DNA from: UBA4782 sp034429195
GTDB lineage: Bacteria; Chloroflexota; Anaerolineae; Anaerolineales; Anaerolineaceae
Assembly: GCA_034429195.1 (NCBI GenBank)
Contig: DAOUGQ010000018.1
Location: 372,001 to 436,000 of the forward strand
Direction of reading: 5' to 3'
Length of the DNA stretch: 64,000 nt
The notes under the pieces are model-generated. The model had not been told where the DNA came from. It did not search any database and saw only the letters and a list, made by a program, of their open reading frames with translations. A program made the translations under genes and the position numbers. Positions 44,312 through 52,967 of the stretch are shown here, in pieces. Each line of letters opens with the position of its first letter. Positions within the stretch are counted from its first letter, which is position 1.

Positions 44312-45811
44312 ATGAATGTATTATTGCTTTACCCAGAATTTCCAGATACTTTTTGGAGTTTTAAACATGCTCTTCGATTTGTATTAAAAAAGGCATCATC
44401 ACCGCCACTTGGTCTGATTACTGTTGCAGCGATGCTACCAGATAATTGGAATAAACGACTTGTTGACCTGAATGTTCGAAAGTTAAAAGATTCTGATTTG
44501 AAATGGGCTGATATCGTTTTCGTCAGTGCGATGATCATCCAGAAAAAATCAGTTCGTGATGTCTTTTCTCGGTGCAAAAATTTTCAGAAGAAAATCGTTG
44601 CTGGTGGCCCTCTATTTACTGCTGAATATCAAGAATTCGAAAACCTAGCAGATCATTTTGTCCTGAATGAAGCAGAGATAACACTGCCACAATTTCTCCA
44701 GGATTTTCAAAATGGGATCGCAAAGAAAGTCTACAAAACAGAAGAATTCTGTGATATTAAGGAATCTCCCGTTCCTCTTTGGAATCTTATTGATCTGAAT
44801 AAATATGATTCTTTGAGTATCCAATTTTCACGTGGATGTCCATTCAACTGTGACTTTTGTAATATTACTGCGCTGCTTGGACATAAACCTCGACTTAAAA
44901 CTGCACAGCAGATCATAGCTGAATTGGATCTTATGTATTCATTAGGATGGCGTCGCAATATCTTTTTTGTTGATGACAATTTTATTGGCAACAAACGGAT
45001 ACTAAAAGATGAAATTCTTCCTGCACTCATCGAATGGCGAAAAGGGAAGATAGGCTGTCATTTTCTTACAGAAGCTTCCATAAATCTTGCTGATGATGAA
45101 GAATTAATGCAATTAATGGTCACTGCTGGTTTCAAATCAGTTTTTGTCGGTATTGAAACTCCTTCCGAAGAAGGGCTGGCTGAATGTCAGAAAACGCAAA
45201 ACAAAAATAGAAATCTCGTCGAATCTGTCAAAGAAATGCAGCATTCCGGTTTGCAGGTGATGGGTGGGTTTATTGTTGGATTTGATAGTGATACAGAAAG
45301 CATATTTAAAAGACAGATTGAATTCATTCAGCAAAGTGGTATTGTCACCGCAATGGTTGGCTTGCTTCAAGCTCCAATCGGAACCAGGCTATATCAAAGA
45401 TTAAAAACTGAAGGCCGAATTATTTCTGACATGTCAGGAGATAATGCGGATGGATCAACCAATATCATCACAAAAATGGATTTTCAATCCCTGAAGAATG
45501 GTTACTTTGAAATTCTCAAAGAAATTTATTCTCCTAAACTGTTTTATGAAAGGGTTGCGAATTGTTTAGCATCGTATCAACCTGCAATACAAACAGTTCA
45601 ATTGGAAGCCAGTGAAATCTATGCTTTTTTGCGTTCGATATGGAAGTTAGGGATACTAGGGAAAGAAAGAAAATACTACTGGAAGTTATTCTTTCACACC
45701 CTCTTTCATGACCCGAAGAAGTTTCCACTGGCAATTACATTTTCGATTTATGGATATCATTTTAGGAAGATATTAGAAAATAATTGTAAATTAGAAAATA
45801 TTAGAATATAA
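44312..45811 (+). CDS. B12-binding radical SAM protein with C-terminal DUF4070-like region
   Basis: The 499-residue protein has an N-terminal cobalamin-binding-like domain (residues 1-150), the radical SAM cluster motif CPFNCDFCNI (C-x-x-x-C-x-x-C, near residue 175), a TIM-barrel core (FFVDDNFIGNKR, SVFVGIETPSEEGL, GFIVGFDSD) and a C-terminal helical region of the DUF4070 kind. Related proteins methylate or rearrange lipids and cofactors. It is a single gene on the plus strand with AGAAAGGG as ribosome site. Substrate is unknown, and no partner is next to it. Confidence 0.85.
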   Translation: MNVLLLYPEFPDTFWSFKHALRFVLKKASSPPLGLITVAAMLPDNWNKRLVDLNVRKLKDSDLKWADIVFVSAMIIQKKSVRDVFSRCKNFQKKIVAGGPLFTAEYQEFENLADHFVLNEAEITLPQFLQDFQNGIAKKVYKTEEFCDIKESPVPLWNLIDLNKYDSLSIQFSRGCPFNCDFCNITALLGHKPRLKTAQQIIAELDLMYSLGWRRNIFFVDDNFIGNKRILKDEILPALIEWRKGKIGCHFLTEASINLADDEELMQLMVTAGFKSVFVGIETPSEEGLAECQKTQNKNRNLVESVKEMQHSGLQVMGGFIVGFDSDTESIFKRQIEFIQQSGIVTAMVGLLQAPIGTRLYQRLKTEGRIISDMSGDNADGSTNIITKMDFQSLKNGYFEILKEIYSPKLFYERVANCLASYQPAIQTVQLEASEIYAFLRSIWKLGILGKERKYYWKLFFHTLFHDPKKFPLAITFSIYGYHFRKILENNCKLENIRI

Positions 45812-45835
45812 TGCCTACGCGCAATATGTGAAAAT

Positions 45836-45874
45836 AATCGCTCACACAGGAAACACAAACCCGTGTGAGCGATT
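45836..45874. terminator. Bidirectional terminator between the radical SAM and PhnE genes
   Basis: A 12-bp perfect stem AATCGCTCACAC with its complement encloses a 15-base loop. T-rich tails follow in both directions (ATTTTC on plus; ATTATTTTC on minus). It ends both the radical SAM gene (plus) and the phosphonate transporter operon (minus). Confidence 0.8.
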
Positions 45875-45876
45875 TT

Positions 45877-47022
45877 CTAAACAAGTTCTTTTCTAATCCT
45901 TGCGCTCAAAAAGTCCAGTATCCAAACAACTATAATAATCGCATATATGGCTGTTCCTGCTTTTGGGTATTCAAACGAGTTTATTCTTTGTGACAGGTAA
46001 TACCCGATCCCACCACCACCAACAAAGCCTATTACAGTAGAAATGCGAACATTGATATCCCAATGGTATATCGTGAAGGAAAGAAAATCAGGAACAATTT
46101 GGGGGATTACTGCATAGAAGATCACTTGCGCCCAATTTGCCCCTGTTGACCTTAAAGCTTCTATTGGTCCTGGATCGATGCTTTCTACGGATTCTGAGAA
46201 CATCTTTCCTAGGGATGCAGTGGTAACCATCACTAGTGCCAGAATACCAGCGAAGGGCGTTCCATATCCGACAACCAGTGCAAAGATAGTTGCCATCACT
46301 AGAGGTTCATATGATCGAATCAGGTTAAGAATTGAACGAACTAGATAATATATTGCTGAACCTATTGGACCATGTCTGGTTATATTACTGGCAGCCATAA
46401 AACTAAGAGGAATAGCGAATATTGTGGCTATCGTTGTTGCCAATAACGCCATGAATATTGTTACAACTAAAGAATCCACTACTTCTTTTGTCGTGGAAGA
46501 AAATACGAGTTTAGTATTCTTTACTTCCACTTCCGCAGTGAGCTTTACAGGGGTACCTTCTTTGGTAAGAAGAATTGGACGTATCTCTATCTGTTTAGTA
46601 AATTCGCCTTTAGAGTCTGTAGTAAGCCTACCTGCGCTTAGTTTGTTCCCATCTGGAAAATACCACCACAGTGCAACACCCGTGTTAGGATCTAGCATTT
46701 TTCCATAAATATTAAATTTCTGTCCAACATCTCCACAAGCAATATCTACTTCAATTCTGGGGCCTGATGTTTCATGCTTGCTTGGTTCTGCAGAGCCACA
46801 TGGCACTGGAAAATCATACTGAAAGGTTGCTACTTGTGTAGACCTGGTAAAAATATCTGGTACTGCAAACTCTTTTAATATCTTACTTGCTTTTGGTGCT
46901 GAAACAACTAACTTCACAGGATCAAATTGCGTCACTTTGGCGCTGACATAATATGCAGCCGCAAGGGCAATGATAATCAACGTAAAACGAGCTGGCTTAA
47001 GGATCTTTTCCAGTGATGTCAT
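45877..47022 (-). CDS. phnE: PhnE-family ABC permease with extracytoplasmic insertion (copy 2)
   Basis: The 381-residue protein is a phosphonate-type permease (PhnE class). The membrane domain from about residue 185 carries PLSFMAASNITRHG, the EAA-like loop SVESIDPGPIEALRSTGANWAQVIFYAVIPQIVP and FVGGGGIGYYL. Unusually, an N-terminal anchor helix (residues 12-32) is followed by about 140 residues with an immunoglobulin-like, beta-rich character (VDIACGDVGQKFNIYG, WWYFPDGNKLSAGRL, TTDSKGEFTKQIEI) before the permease starts. Typical PhnE proteins have about 260-290 residues. It is coupled with permease copy 1 (two-base gap). Confidence 0.85.
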   Translation of the reverse strand: MTSLEKILKPARFTLIIIALAAAYYVSAKVTQFDPVKLVVSAPKASKILKEFAVPDIFTRSTQVATFQYDFPVPCGSAEPSKHETSGPRIEVDIACGDVGQKFNIYGKMLDPNTGVALWWYFPDGNKLSAGRLTTDSKGEFTKQIEIRPILLTKEGTPVKLTAEVEVKNTKLVFSSTTKEVVDSLVVTIFMALLATTIATIFAIPLSFMAASNITRHGPIGSAIYYLVRSILNLIRSYEPLVMATIFALVVGYGTPFAGILALVMVTTASLGKMFSESVESIDPGPIEALRSTGANWAQVIFYAVIPQIVPDFLSFTIYHWDINVRISTVIGFVGGGGIGYYLSQRINSFEYPKAGTAIYAIIIVVWILDFLSARIRKELV

Positions 47023-47024
47023 GG

Positions 47025-48398
47025 CTACCTGATCCTCTCTCGTAATTTTGCACTAAAGAAATCTAGTACGATGACTACGAAGGCTATTGCGATGAATGCA
47101 CTGGATAAAGAACGATAGTCTCCCAACATGATCCACTGATAAAGGAAGAAACCAATGCCACCTCCACCGACAAAACCAATGATTGTAGAATTTCTTACAT
47201 TAATATCCCATCTGAAAATTGTTAATGCAGTAAATGGTGGGACAATCTGCGGTATTACACCGTAACGAACAATTTGGATCCAATTCGCACCGGTTGCACG
47301 AATGGCTTCTATAGGCCCAGGATCAATGCCTTCTATCACCTCCGAATACAGCTTCCCCAACGCAGCAATTGTATGTACAGTAATAGCTAACATACCAGGG
47401 AATGGACCAAGTCCGACGATCACCACAAAGATGATCGCTAATATCATCGATTCGATTGACCTGAAAAAGTTCAAAATTGTGCGTACGATCGTATAGATCG
47501 TCATTGTTATGAAGTTACCACCCATTAAATTTCTTGCAGCCAAAAAACTGATCGGAATAGCCAACAGAGCTCCAAGAGTTGTAGCTAGAAAAGCTAGTGC
47601 AATCGTTTCGTAAATACCTTGCACCAGGTATCCTCCAGTTTTTGTTAATTGAATACCTTTAATTTCGCGTGTTTGTATAACCGTTGGTTGATGAGGAGAT
47701 GGATTCGTAGGATCAGTGGAATTAGTTAAAGCCCGAGGAGGGACGGCAATAAAAAAGGTTACTTTCCCTTCTTTATCAGATACAGATTTCCATGAACCTG
47801 ACAATGCAGAAATGGGATCGTGCCATTCAAGCGTTACAGGATAATCAGGCCACAACCCTTCAGCAGAGATCGTGACATATTCATTTACATTGGCACATGA
47901 TGGAAATGCTCTTATCCTGATCCCATCCTCAGTTCGGTCTGATACTGGAGGATTCTGAGAGCATGGTACTTCTACATAAACGAATGCTTCTTTCGTTTCT
48001 GCCTTCTTTTCAAATAATTTTGGATGCAACATTGGTTGAATAACAGCCTGTGCTCTTTCTGGATTTGTGAAAAGTGCTGCTAAATCAAACTCAGTAACTT
48101 TGATTCCAATCCCATAAGCAATTATGACCCAGATGATGATCGCAAAAAGCATCTTCGCACCTTTTGCTAAAATCACATCGAGGATATTCCAAATCCAGAA
48201 TAAAGCTATCAGAATATACCAGACAGGGTGTTTATACCAGATCACTGCTAGAAGAGCAGAGACTCCCAATATCATTATGGCATTACCGCGTTTTGCTCTT
48301 TTTTGATATATCTGTCCCAGTCCAGGTAATATCAAAGAAAGAATTATGGCGATCGCCATGGATCTTTTCTTCAATGTGATAATGTTAGAAAAGCTCAT
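47025..48398 (-). CDS. phnE: PhnE-family ABC permease with extracytoplasmic insertion (copy 1)
   Basis: The 457-residue protein has an N-terminal membrane hairpin (PGLGQIYQKRAKRGNAIMILGVSALLAVIWY and later helices, residues 10-110), then about 130 residues of extracytoplasmic domain (SCANVNEYVTISAEGLWPDYPVTLEWHDP), then the PhnE permease from residue 255 (PISFLAARNLMGG; EVIEGIDPGPIEAIRATGANWIQIV; FVGGGGIGFFLYQW). The GLGQIYQ-type segment is known in small membrane proteins and is unusual in a PhnE. Two such permeases imply a heterodimeric channel. The start overlaps the PhnC stop by one base. Confidence 0.85.
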   Translation of the reverse strand: MSFSNIITLKKRSMAIAIILSLILPGLGQIYQKRAKRGNAIMILGVSALLAVIWYKHPVWYILIALFWIWNILDVILAKGAKMLFAIIIWVIIAYGIGIKVTEFDLAALFTNPERAQAVIQPMLHPKLFEKKAETKEAFVYVEVPCSQNPPVSDRTEDGIRIRAFPSCANVNEYVTISAEGLWPDYPVTLEWHDPISALSGSWKSVSDKEGKVTFFIAVPPRALTNSTDPTNPSPHQPTVIQTREIKGIQLTKTGGYLVQGIYETIALAFLATTLGALLAIPISFLAARNLMGGNFITMTIYTIVRTILNFFRSIESMILAIIFVVIVGLGPFPGMLAITVHTIAALGKLYSEVIEGIDPGPIEAIRATGANWIQIVRYGVIPQIVPPFTALTIFRWDINVRNSTIIGFVGGGGIGFFLYQWIMLGDYRSLSSAFIAIAFVVIVLDFFSAKLRERIR

Positions 48399-49168
48399 TA
48401 TGCCCCCACCTGAGTGGCGTGAACTTCTTGAGCTTCTTCACCATAAATTTCTTTAAATCGCTCTCGGTTGATTTCCTGAGCGTCACCTTCAAATACCTTT
48501 CTCCCATCTTTTAATGCAATTACATGCGTTGCATACCTTTGAACAAGATCTAAAAAATGAAGACTACAAATCACAGTAGTACCATGCGATTTATTTAGTT
48601 GTTCCAGGTATTGAAGTATTGAATGAGCCAAGACCGGATCCAGACTTGCAACAGGTTCATCTGCTAACATGATTTTTGGTTCCTGCATTAAAGCGCGTGC
48701 TATTCCTACACGCTGTTGTTGCCCGCCAGATAGCGCATCTGCACGTTCCTTTGCTTTATCAGAAATACCGACAGTTTCGAGGGCATCAATCGCCCGTTGC
48801 TTTTCTTCTGAAGACCAGACTCCCAATAAAGACGGAATAGTACTGGTGTAACCAAGCCTACCACTAAGGACATTCGTCATGACTGATGATCTTTTTACCA
48901 AATTAAATTGTTGAAAGACCATTCCTATATGCCGGCGAATTTTTCTCAGCTCATTTCCTTTAGCGGCAGTAATGTCAATCCCATCCCAGATAATTTGACC
49001 CTCTGTGGGATCAATCAACCGGTTGATGCATCTAAGTAATGTGGATTTCCCCGAACCAGATAAACCGATCACTATTAGAAATTCTCCATCCGGTACAGAA
49101 AAACTTACATCAGTTAATGCTTGTGTTCCACTAGGGTATATTTTTGATAAATGCTTTACTTCTAACAC
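48398..49168 (-). CDS. phnC: Phosphonate/phosphite-type ABC transporter ATPase
   Basis: The 256-residue protein has Walker A GLSGSGKSTLLRCINR (residues 33-48), signature LSGGQQQRVGIARAL and Walker B IMLADEPVASLDP. It shows the PhnC-specific FNLVKRSSVMTNVLSGRLGY. It powers the two PhnE permeases. It is separated from the phnD gene upstream by a strong terminator, so transporter subunits are likely made in unequal amounts. Confidence 0.93.
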   Translation of the reverse strand: MLEVKHLSKIYPSGTQALTDVSFSVPDGEFLIVIGLSGSGKSTLLRCINRLIDPTEGQIIWDGIDITAAKGNELRKIRRHIGMVFQQFNLVKRSSVMTNVLSGRLGYTSTIPSLLGVWSSEEKQRAIDALETVGISDKAKERADALSGGQQQRVGIARALMQEPKIMLADEPVASLDPVLAHSILQYLEQLNKSHGTTVICSLHFLDLVQRYATHVIALKDGRKVFEGDAQEINRERFKEIYGEEAQEVHATQVGA

Positions 49169-49189
49169 GTTGCCATCCCTCTATAAAAA

Positions 49190-49220
49190 AGAGGGAGGAG
49201 AAAAGCTTCCTCCTCCCTCT
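49190..49220 (-). terminator. Intrinsic terminator/attenuator between phnD and phnC
   Basis: An 11-bp stem (AGAGGGAGGAG and its complement) with a 9-base loop is followed on the minus strand by TTTTTTATAG. It is a textbook intrinsic terminator. It lies inside the transporter operon, after the binding-protein gene, and would give an excess of PhnD over the membrane components. Confidence 0.85.
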
Positions 49221-49234
49221 AAGCAATAGATAAG

Positions 49235-50281
49235 TTACTTTACTGCAGAGGTGTAATCAAAACCAGCAGCCTGGATATATACACGGAAGTCATCATAGAA
49301 AGAATCTTCACATTCTTTAACCGATTCAAATTCATAGATGGCTTTGAGAATTGCTTTTCCGTCTTCAGATGAGGACATTTGAATGAAAGCATCTTTGAAT
49401 TTTTGAACCATCTCAGGAGACATGGTTGTGGCAAATGAAATGTTATCATTAGGGATGATTGGGTCTGTTCGCCAAATCACATCGATCTTTTCCATCACAT
49501 CAGGAATTTGCTCTTGTAAAGTTGGGTTTGTCCGAACATCGATGAATGTAGCGCCAAAATCGCATATTCCGCCAGCATTTAAAGCGGTAACAACTGTTGG
49601 ATGACCCTGAACAAATGCGCCTGCTTTTGTTGGAATACCTAAATTTTGGAGAATGCCGTAGGGAATAATGTAACCAGAGGTAGACAGAGGATCTGTCCAG
49701 CAAGGTTTCTTATCTGCAAATTGCGCAAGAGCTGTTGCTGCATCTGCTGTATTAGTATTGGTCTCGGAATCAAAATATGATGTGAAGCCACTGGATTTAG
49801 CAGCAACAAATTGAGCGCCATAAAAAGTCGAGCCATAACGTTCTACGATCAAACCTACATCCGCATACCCCTTATCATGCGCAACAAGATAAGCGAAAGT
49901 TGGGAATAACGCAATGTGAGCATTTCCTGACCCCATTGCTTCGATCAATGCAGCGTATGAAGTTGGGATGTTCGTGACAATTTTGTATCCGGTTAATTCC
50001 ATTAACTTATCAGCAAGTGCCTGTCCACTTTCAGCAACTTGTTGACTGGTCATGGATGGCGCAAAAGCCAGAACAACAGGATTCTCTTCAGTTCCTAACT
50101 CAACTGGTGCTTCAGTTGGTTCAGGGGTTGCTACTGGTGCTTCGGTTTCCGCAGGAGCTTCAGTTTCTACAACTTCAGGTGCCTGGGTGGGTTGAGGTGC
50201 AGATGTTGGTTTGCACGAAGTTAAAATCATCGTGCTCATTACCAGCACTGTTAAAACGATAAACAAACTTCGCTTCTTCAT
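49235..50281 (-). CDS. phnD: Phosphonate/phosphite-type solute-binding lipoprotein
   Basis: From the ATG at 50281 (AAGGAG nine bases upstream; an earlier in-frame start lacks one) the protein is 348 residues. It has a lipoprotein signal with the lipobox before Cys (MILTSC), then a Thr/Pro/Glu-rich linker (residues 22-60), then the PhnD-like binding fold (ALADKLMELTGYKI, AHIALFPTFAYL, PCWTDPLSTSGYIIP). It captures a small oxyanion or organophosphonate for PhnC/PhnE. The length and the linker are typical of lipoprotein binding proteins of Chloroflexota. Phosphonate, phosphite or another ligand cannot be separated by sequence alone. No C-P lyase genes are in the window. Confidence 0.9.
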   Translation of the reverse strand: MKKRSLFIVLTVLVMSTMILTSCKPTSAPQPTQAPEVVETEAPAETEAPVATPEPTEAPVELGTEENPVVLAFAPSMTSQQVAESGQALADKLMELTGYKIVTNIPTSYAALIEAMGSGNAHIALFPTFAYLVAHDKGYADVGLIVERYGSTFYGAQFVAAKSSGFTSYFDSETNTNTADAATALAQFADKKPCWTDPLSTSGYIIPYGILQNLGIPTKAGAFVQGHPTVVTALNAGGICDFGATFIDVRTNPTLQEQIPDVMEKIDVIWRTDPIIPNDNISFATTMSPEMVQKFKDAFIQMSSSEDGKAILKAIYEFESVKECEDSFYDDFRVYIQAAGFDYTSAVK

Positions 50282-50335
50282 GGGCAAATTCTCCTTCTTT
50301 GGATTTTTTTGGAAGTTGATCTTCCCGACTCTATT

Positions 50336-50363
50336 ATTATAGCGAATTTCGTTTTCAATACAA
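50336..50363 (-). promoter_or_regulatory. Promoter of the phosphonate-type transporter operon
   Basis: On the minus strand TTGTAT (50363-50358) and a consensus TATAAT (50341-50336) are spaced 16 bases. They lie about 55 bases before the phnD ATG. No repressor or Pho-box-like repeat was recognised. Confidence 0.55.
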
Positions 50364-50474
50364 CCTTTAATGGTCATAAAATAATGTTGATATTGATCAA
50401 TAAGTACTATTTCAACAAATTAGCCATTTGACCAAAAAATGCTTAGTAGGTAAAATACGAATGAAGGATTTCTT

Positions 50475-50702
50475 ATGCCAATTTACGAATATCATTGCCA
50501 ACAATGTGGTTCAACCTTTGATGAAATCAGGCCAATCAGCCAGGCTGATGACCCGATTTCATGTAAAAATTGTAACAGCCAGAATACGAAACGAAGCATA
50601 TCTCATTGCTTTTCTCACTCAAATTCCTCCGACTCAAGTTACAGCAACTCGGGTGGATGTGGAAATTGCTCGAGTCATTCCTGTGCTACCTGTCATCACT
50701 GA
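50475..50702 (+). CDS. FmdB-type zinc-ribbon protein
   Basis: The 75-residue protein begins MPIYEYHCQQCGSTFDE and has a C-x-x-C and a second C-x-x-C pair (CKNC), the zinc ribbon of the FmdB family. After it comes a tail rich in Ser, His, Gly and Cys (residues 43-75) with several CxxC and HxC motifs (CGNC, CATC). FmdB-type proteins are small putative regulators with unknown targets. The divergent position beside the phnD promoter and the run of ordinary genes around it give no clear job. The Cys/His-rich tail may bind extra metal. Confidence 0.8.
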   Translation: MPIYEYHCQQCGSTFDEIRPISQADDPISCKNCNSQNTKRSISHCFSHSNSSDSSYSNSGGCGNCSSHSCATCHH

Positions 50703-50744
50703 TCAGTGTGACATTTTTTCCATAATCACATCCAAATATCCATT

Positions 50745-50758
50745 GGGACATTTGTCCC
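50745..50758. other. Small palindrome before the ornithine carbamoyltransferase gene (terminator or operator)
   Basis: GGGACATTTGTCCC (5- to 6-bp arms) is followed by TTTTTGTTAT. It can terminate the FmdB-type gene. However, it also lies between a possible -35 (TTGGGA, 50743) and -10 (TATACT, 17 bases later), so it might instead be an operator for the following operon. The sequence does not decide. Confidence 0.4.
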
Positions 50759-50807
50759 TTTTTGTTATACTTGTTAAGCTATTTCAACTTTCTGGAGGGT
50801 AAGCTGA

Positions 50808-51728
50808 ATGAAAAAGGATTTTCTTGCAATTTCTGATTACTCAAGTGATGAATTACAACAGATTTTAGATCTCGCAATAAAACTAAAAAAAGAGTATTTT
50901 GCGGGTGGCAATAAACCACTTTTGAAGAATAAAGTTTTGGGTATGATCTTTCAAAAACCCAGTCTACGCACAAGAGTAAGTTTTGATATGGCTATGCGCC
51001 ATCTGGGTGGAGATGCCCTTTATCTTTCTCCAAATGAAATTGGCTTGGGGCAACGGGAAAGCATTGCTGACGTATCTAGAGTATTATCGGGTTATGTCGA
51101 TGCCCTCATGGCGCGTGTATTTGCGCATGATCATGTTTTAGAGTTAGCTAAGTGGTCAAGCATTCCTGTAATCAATGGATTAAGTGATTACAACCACCCT
51201 TGCCAGGGAATGGCGGATGCATTAACTATAATTGAAAAATTTGGGACGTTGAAAGATCTGAATGTGACTTTTGTAGGTGATGGAAATAATGTTGCAGTAT
51301 CTTTAATGCACATTTGCGCGAAACTGGGTGCAAATTTCACAATCGCAAATCCTGAAGAATATGATATTGTTCCCTTAGCAATCGAACGGGCAAAAGAATT
51401 TGCAAAAATATCTGGTAGTTCATTGCGTTTTCTTCGTGACCCACATCAAGCTGTAAAAAATGCCCAGGTCATTTATACAGATACCTGGACAAGTATGGGG
51501 CAGGAATCTGAAAGCAAAAAACGCGAATTGGTATTCCCTCCATATCAGGTAAACCAACAATTAATATCTGAAGCAGACAAGGATGTGATAGTTTTACATT
51601 GTCTTCCTGCACATCGTGGTCAAGAAATAACAGATGAAGTTGCAGATGGTTCTCATTCAATGTTATTCCCTCAGGCACATAACCGGTTACATGCCCAAAA
51701 AGCAGTGCTGGTCCATCTACTCGCTTAG
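50808..51728 (+). CDS. argF: Ornithine carbamoyltransferase
   Basis: The 306-residue protein has all diagnostic motifs of a true ornithine carbamoyltransferase: carbamoyl-phosphate binding SLRTR, NHPCQ, the ornithine SMG loop in TDTWTSMGQE and the catalytic HCLPAHRG. It carries out citrulline formation from ornithine and carbamoyl phosphate, or the reverse in catabolism. Its position with an ornithine aminotransferase gene 26 bases downstream argues for ornithine turnover. No other arginine biosynthesis genes are visible. It differs clearly from the knotted enzyme at 18720, which lacks the SMG loop. GGAGGGTAAG precedes the ATG. Confidence 0.95.
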   Translation: MKKDFLAISDYSSDELQQILDLAIKLKKEYFAGGNKPLLKNKVLGMIFQKPSLRTRVSFDMAMRHLGGDALYLSPNEIGLGQRESIADVSRVLSGYVDALMARVFAHDHVLELAKWSSIPVINGLSDYNHPCQGMADALTIIEKFGTLKDLNVTFVGDGNNVAVSLMHICAKLGANFTIANPEEYDIVPLAIERAKEFAKISGSSLRFLRDPHQAVKNAQVIYTDTWTSMGQESESKKRELVFPPYQVNQQLISEADKDVIVLHCLPAHRGQEITDEVADGSHSMLFPQAHNRLHAQKAVLVHLLA

Positions 51729-51757
51729 ATTTCTTAGATCCGCTGAATGGAGAAATG

Positions 51758-52960
51758 ATGAAAACACAAGATTACATCGCAATAGAAGATCAATACGGTG
51801 CTCATAATTATCACCCTCTGGATGTTGTTATTACAAAAGGTGAAGGGGTCTGGGTTTATGATGCAGAAGGAAAACGTTACCTTGATTGTTTGAGCGCTTA
51901 TTCAGCTCTTAATCAAGGTCATGTACACCCTAGAATTCTCAAAGCGATGATCGATCAAGCACAGCGTGTAACGTTGACTTCTCGCGCTTTCCGTAATGAT
52001 CAACTACCTCTGTTCTATAAGGAACTTTCAGATTTGACCGGATATGAAATGTCCCTCCCGATGAACAGTGGTGCAGAAGCAGTGGAAACTGCACTTAAGG
52101 TCGCTCGTAAATGGGGATACGTTTCCAAAGGAATACCTCGTCATCAAGCTGAGATTATCATTGCAGAAGGCAACTTCCATGGTCGCACTATTTCGATCAT
52201 ATCGTTCTCTTCTGAACCTTTCTATCGCGATGATTTTGGGCCCTTCACTCCTGGCTTCAAGATGGTACCCTACGGGGATGCTGAAGCTATCCAAAAAGCG
52301 ATAACTCCAAATACCGCTGCAGTCATGTTGGAGCCAATTCAAGGGGAAGGGGGTGTCATTATTCCCCCCGCTGGTTATCTCAAACAAGTAAGTGAGATTT
52401 GCAAGGCAAATAATGTGATGTTTATTGCAGATGAAATTCAGACAGGATTAGGTCGAACTGGTAAGCTATTTGCCTGTCAACATGAGAATGTTCGCCCAGA
52501 TATGATAATCATAGGCAAAGCGCTTTCAGGCGGCTTTTACCCAATTTCTGCGGTACTGGCTGATAAGCCAATTCTTGGTCTTATACAACCAGGTGAACAC
52601 GGTTCAACGTTTGGTGGTAACCCTGTCGCTGCTGCAATTGGCCGCGAATCTTTGAAAGTGATCGTAGAAGAAAAATTGGTTGAAAAAGCAGCCACCTTAG
52701 GTGAATATTTCATTGAACAGCTTTCGGAAATTCCCAGCCCTCATGTTAAAGAAGTTCGAGGGAAAGGTTTGCTAATCGGTGTTGAGTTAAAACCTGAAGC
52801 AGGTGGTGCCCGTCGCTTCTGTGAGGTTCTCAAAGAGAATGGTTTGCTTGCAAAAGAAACTCACGAACGAGTTATTCGTTTTGCTCCACCATTGGTGATA
52901 GATAAAGACACCATCGATTGGGCGATCAATATTATCCGACCAGTTTTGAATATGCCCTGA
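51758..52960 (+). CDS. rocD: Ornithine aminotransferase (class III PLP)
   Basis: From the ATG at 51758 (GGAG five bases upstream) the 400-residue protein shows the OAT layout: YHPLDVVITKGEGVWVYDAEG at the start, MNSGAEAVETALKVARKW, DEIQTGLGRTG, and the PLP lysine in GKALSGGFYPISAV. It transfers the delta-amino group of ornithine to 2-oxoglutarate to give glutamate semialdehyde (pyrroline-5-carboxylate). It sits directly after the ornithine carbamoyltransferase gene and before a CoA-transferase gene, which suggests an ornithine/arginine-fermenting operon. Confidence 0.9.
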   Translation: MKTQDYIAIEDQYGAHNYHPLDVVITKGEGVWVYDAEGKRYLDCLSAYSALNQGHVHPRILKAMIDQAQRVTLTSRAFRNDQLPLFYKELSDLTGYEMSLPMNSGAEAVETALKVARKWGYVSKGIPRHQAEIIIAEGNFHGRTISIISFSSEPFYRDDFGPFTPGFKMVPYGDAEAIQKAITPNTAAVMLEPIQGEGGVIIPPAGYLKQVSEICKANNVMFIADEIQTGLGRTGKLFACQHENVRPDMIIIGKALSGGFYPISAVLADKPILGLIQPGEHGSTFGGNPVAAAIGRESLKVIVEEKLVEKAATLGEYFIEQLSEIPSPHVKEVRGKGLLIGVELKPEAGGARRFCEVLKENGLLAKETHERVIRFAPPLVIDKDTIDWAINIIRPVLNMP

Positions 52961-52967
52961 TAATGCT

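Noticed and set aside
45836..49220. Several hairpin repeats in the transporter region suggestive of a CRISPR array
   Set aside because: The hairpins differ in sequence, are single copies and sit at gene ends; they are terminators.
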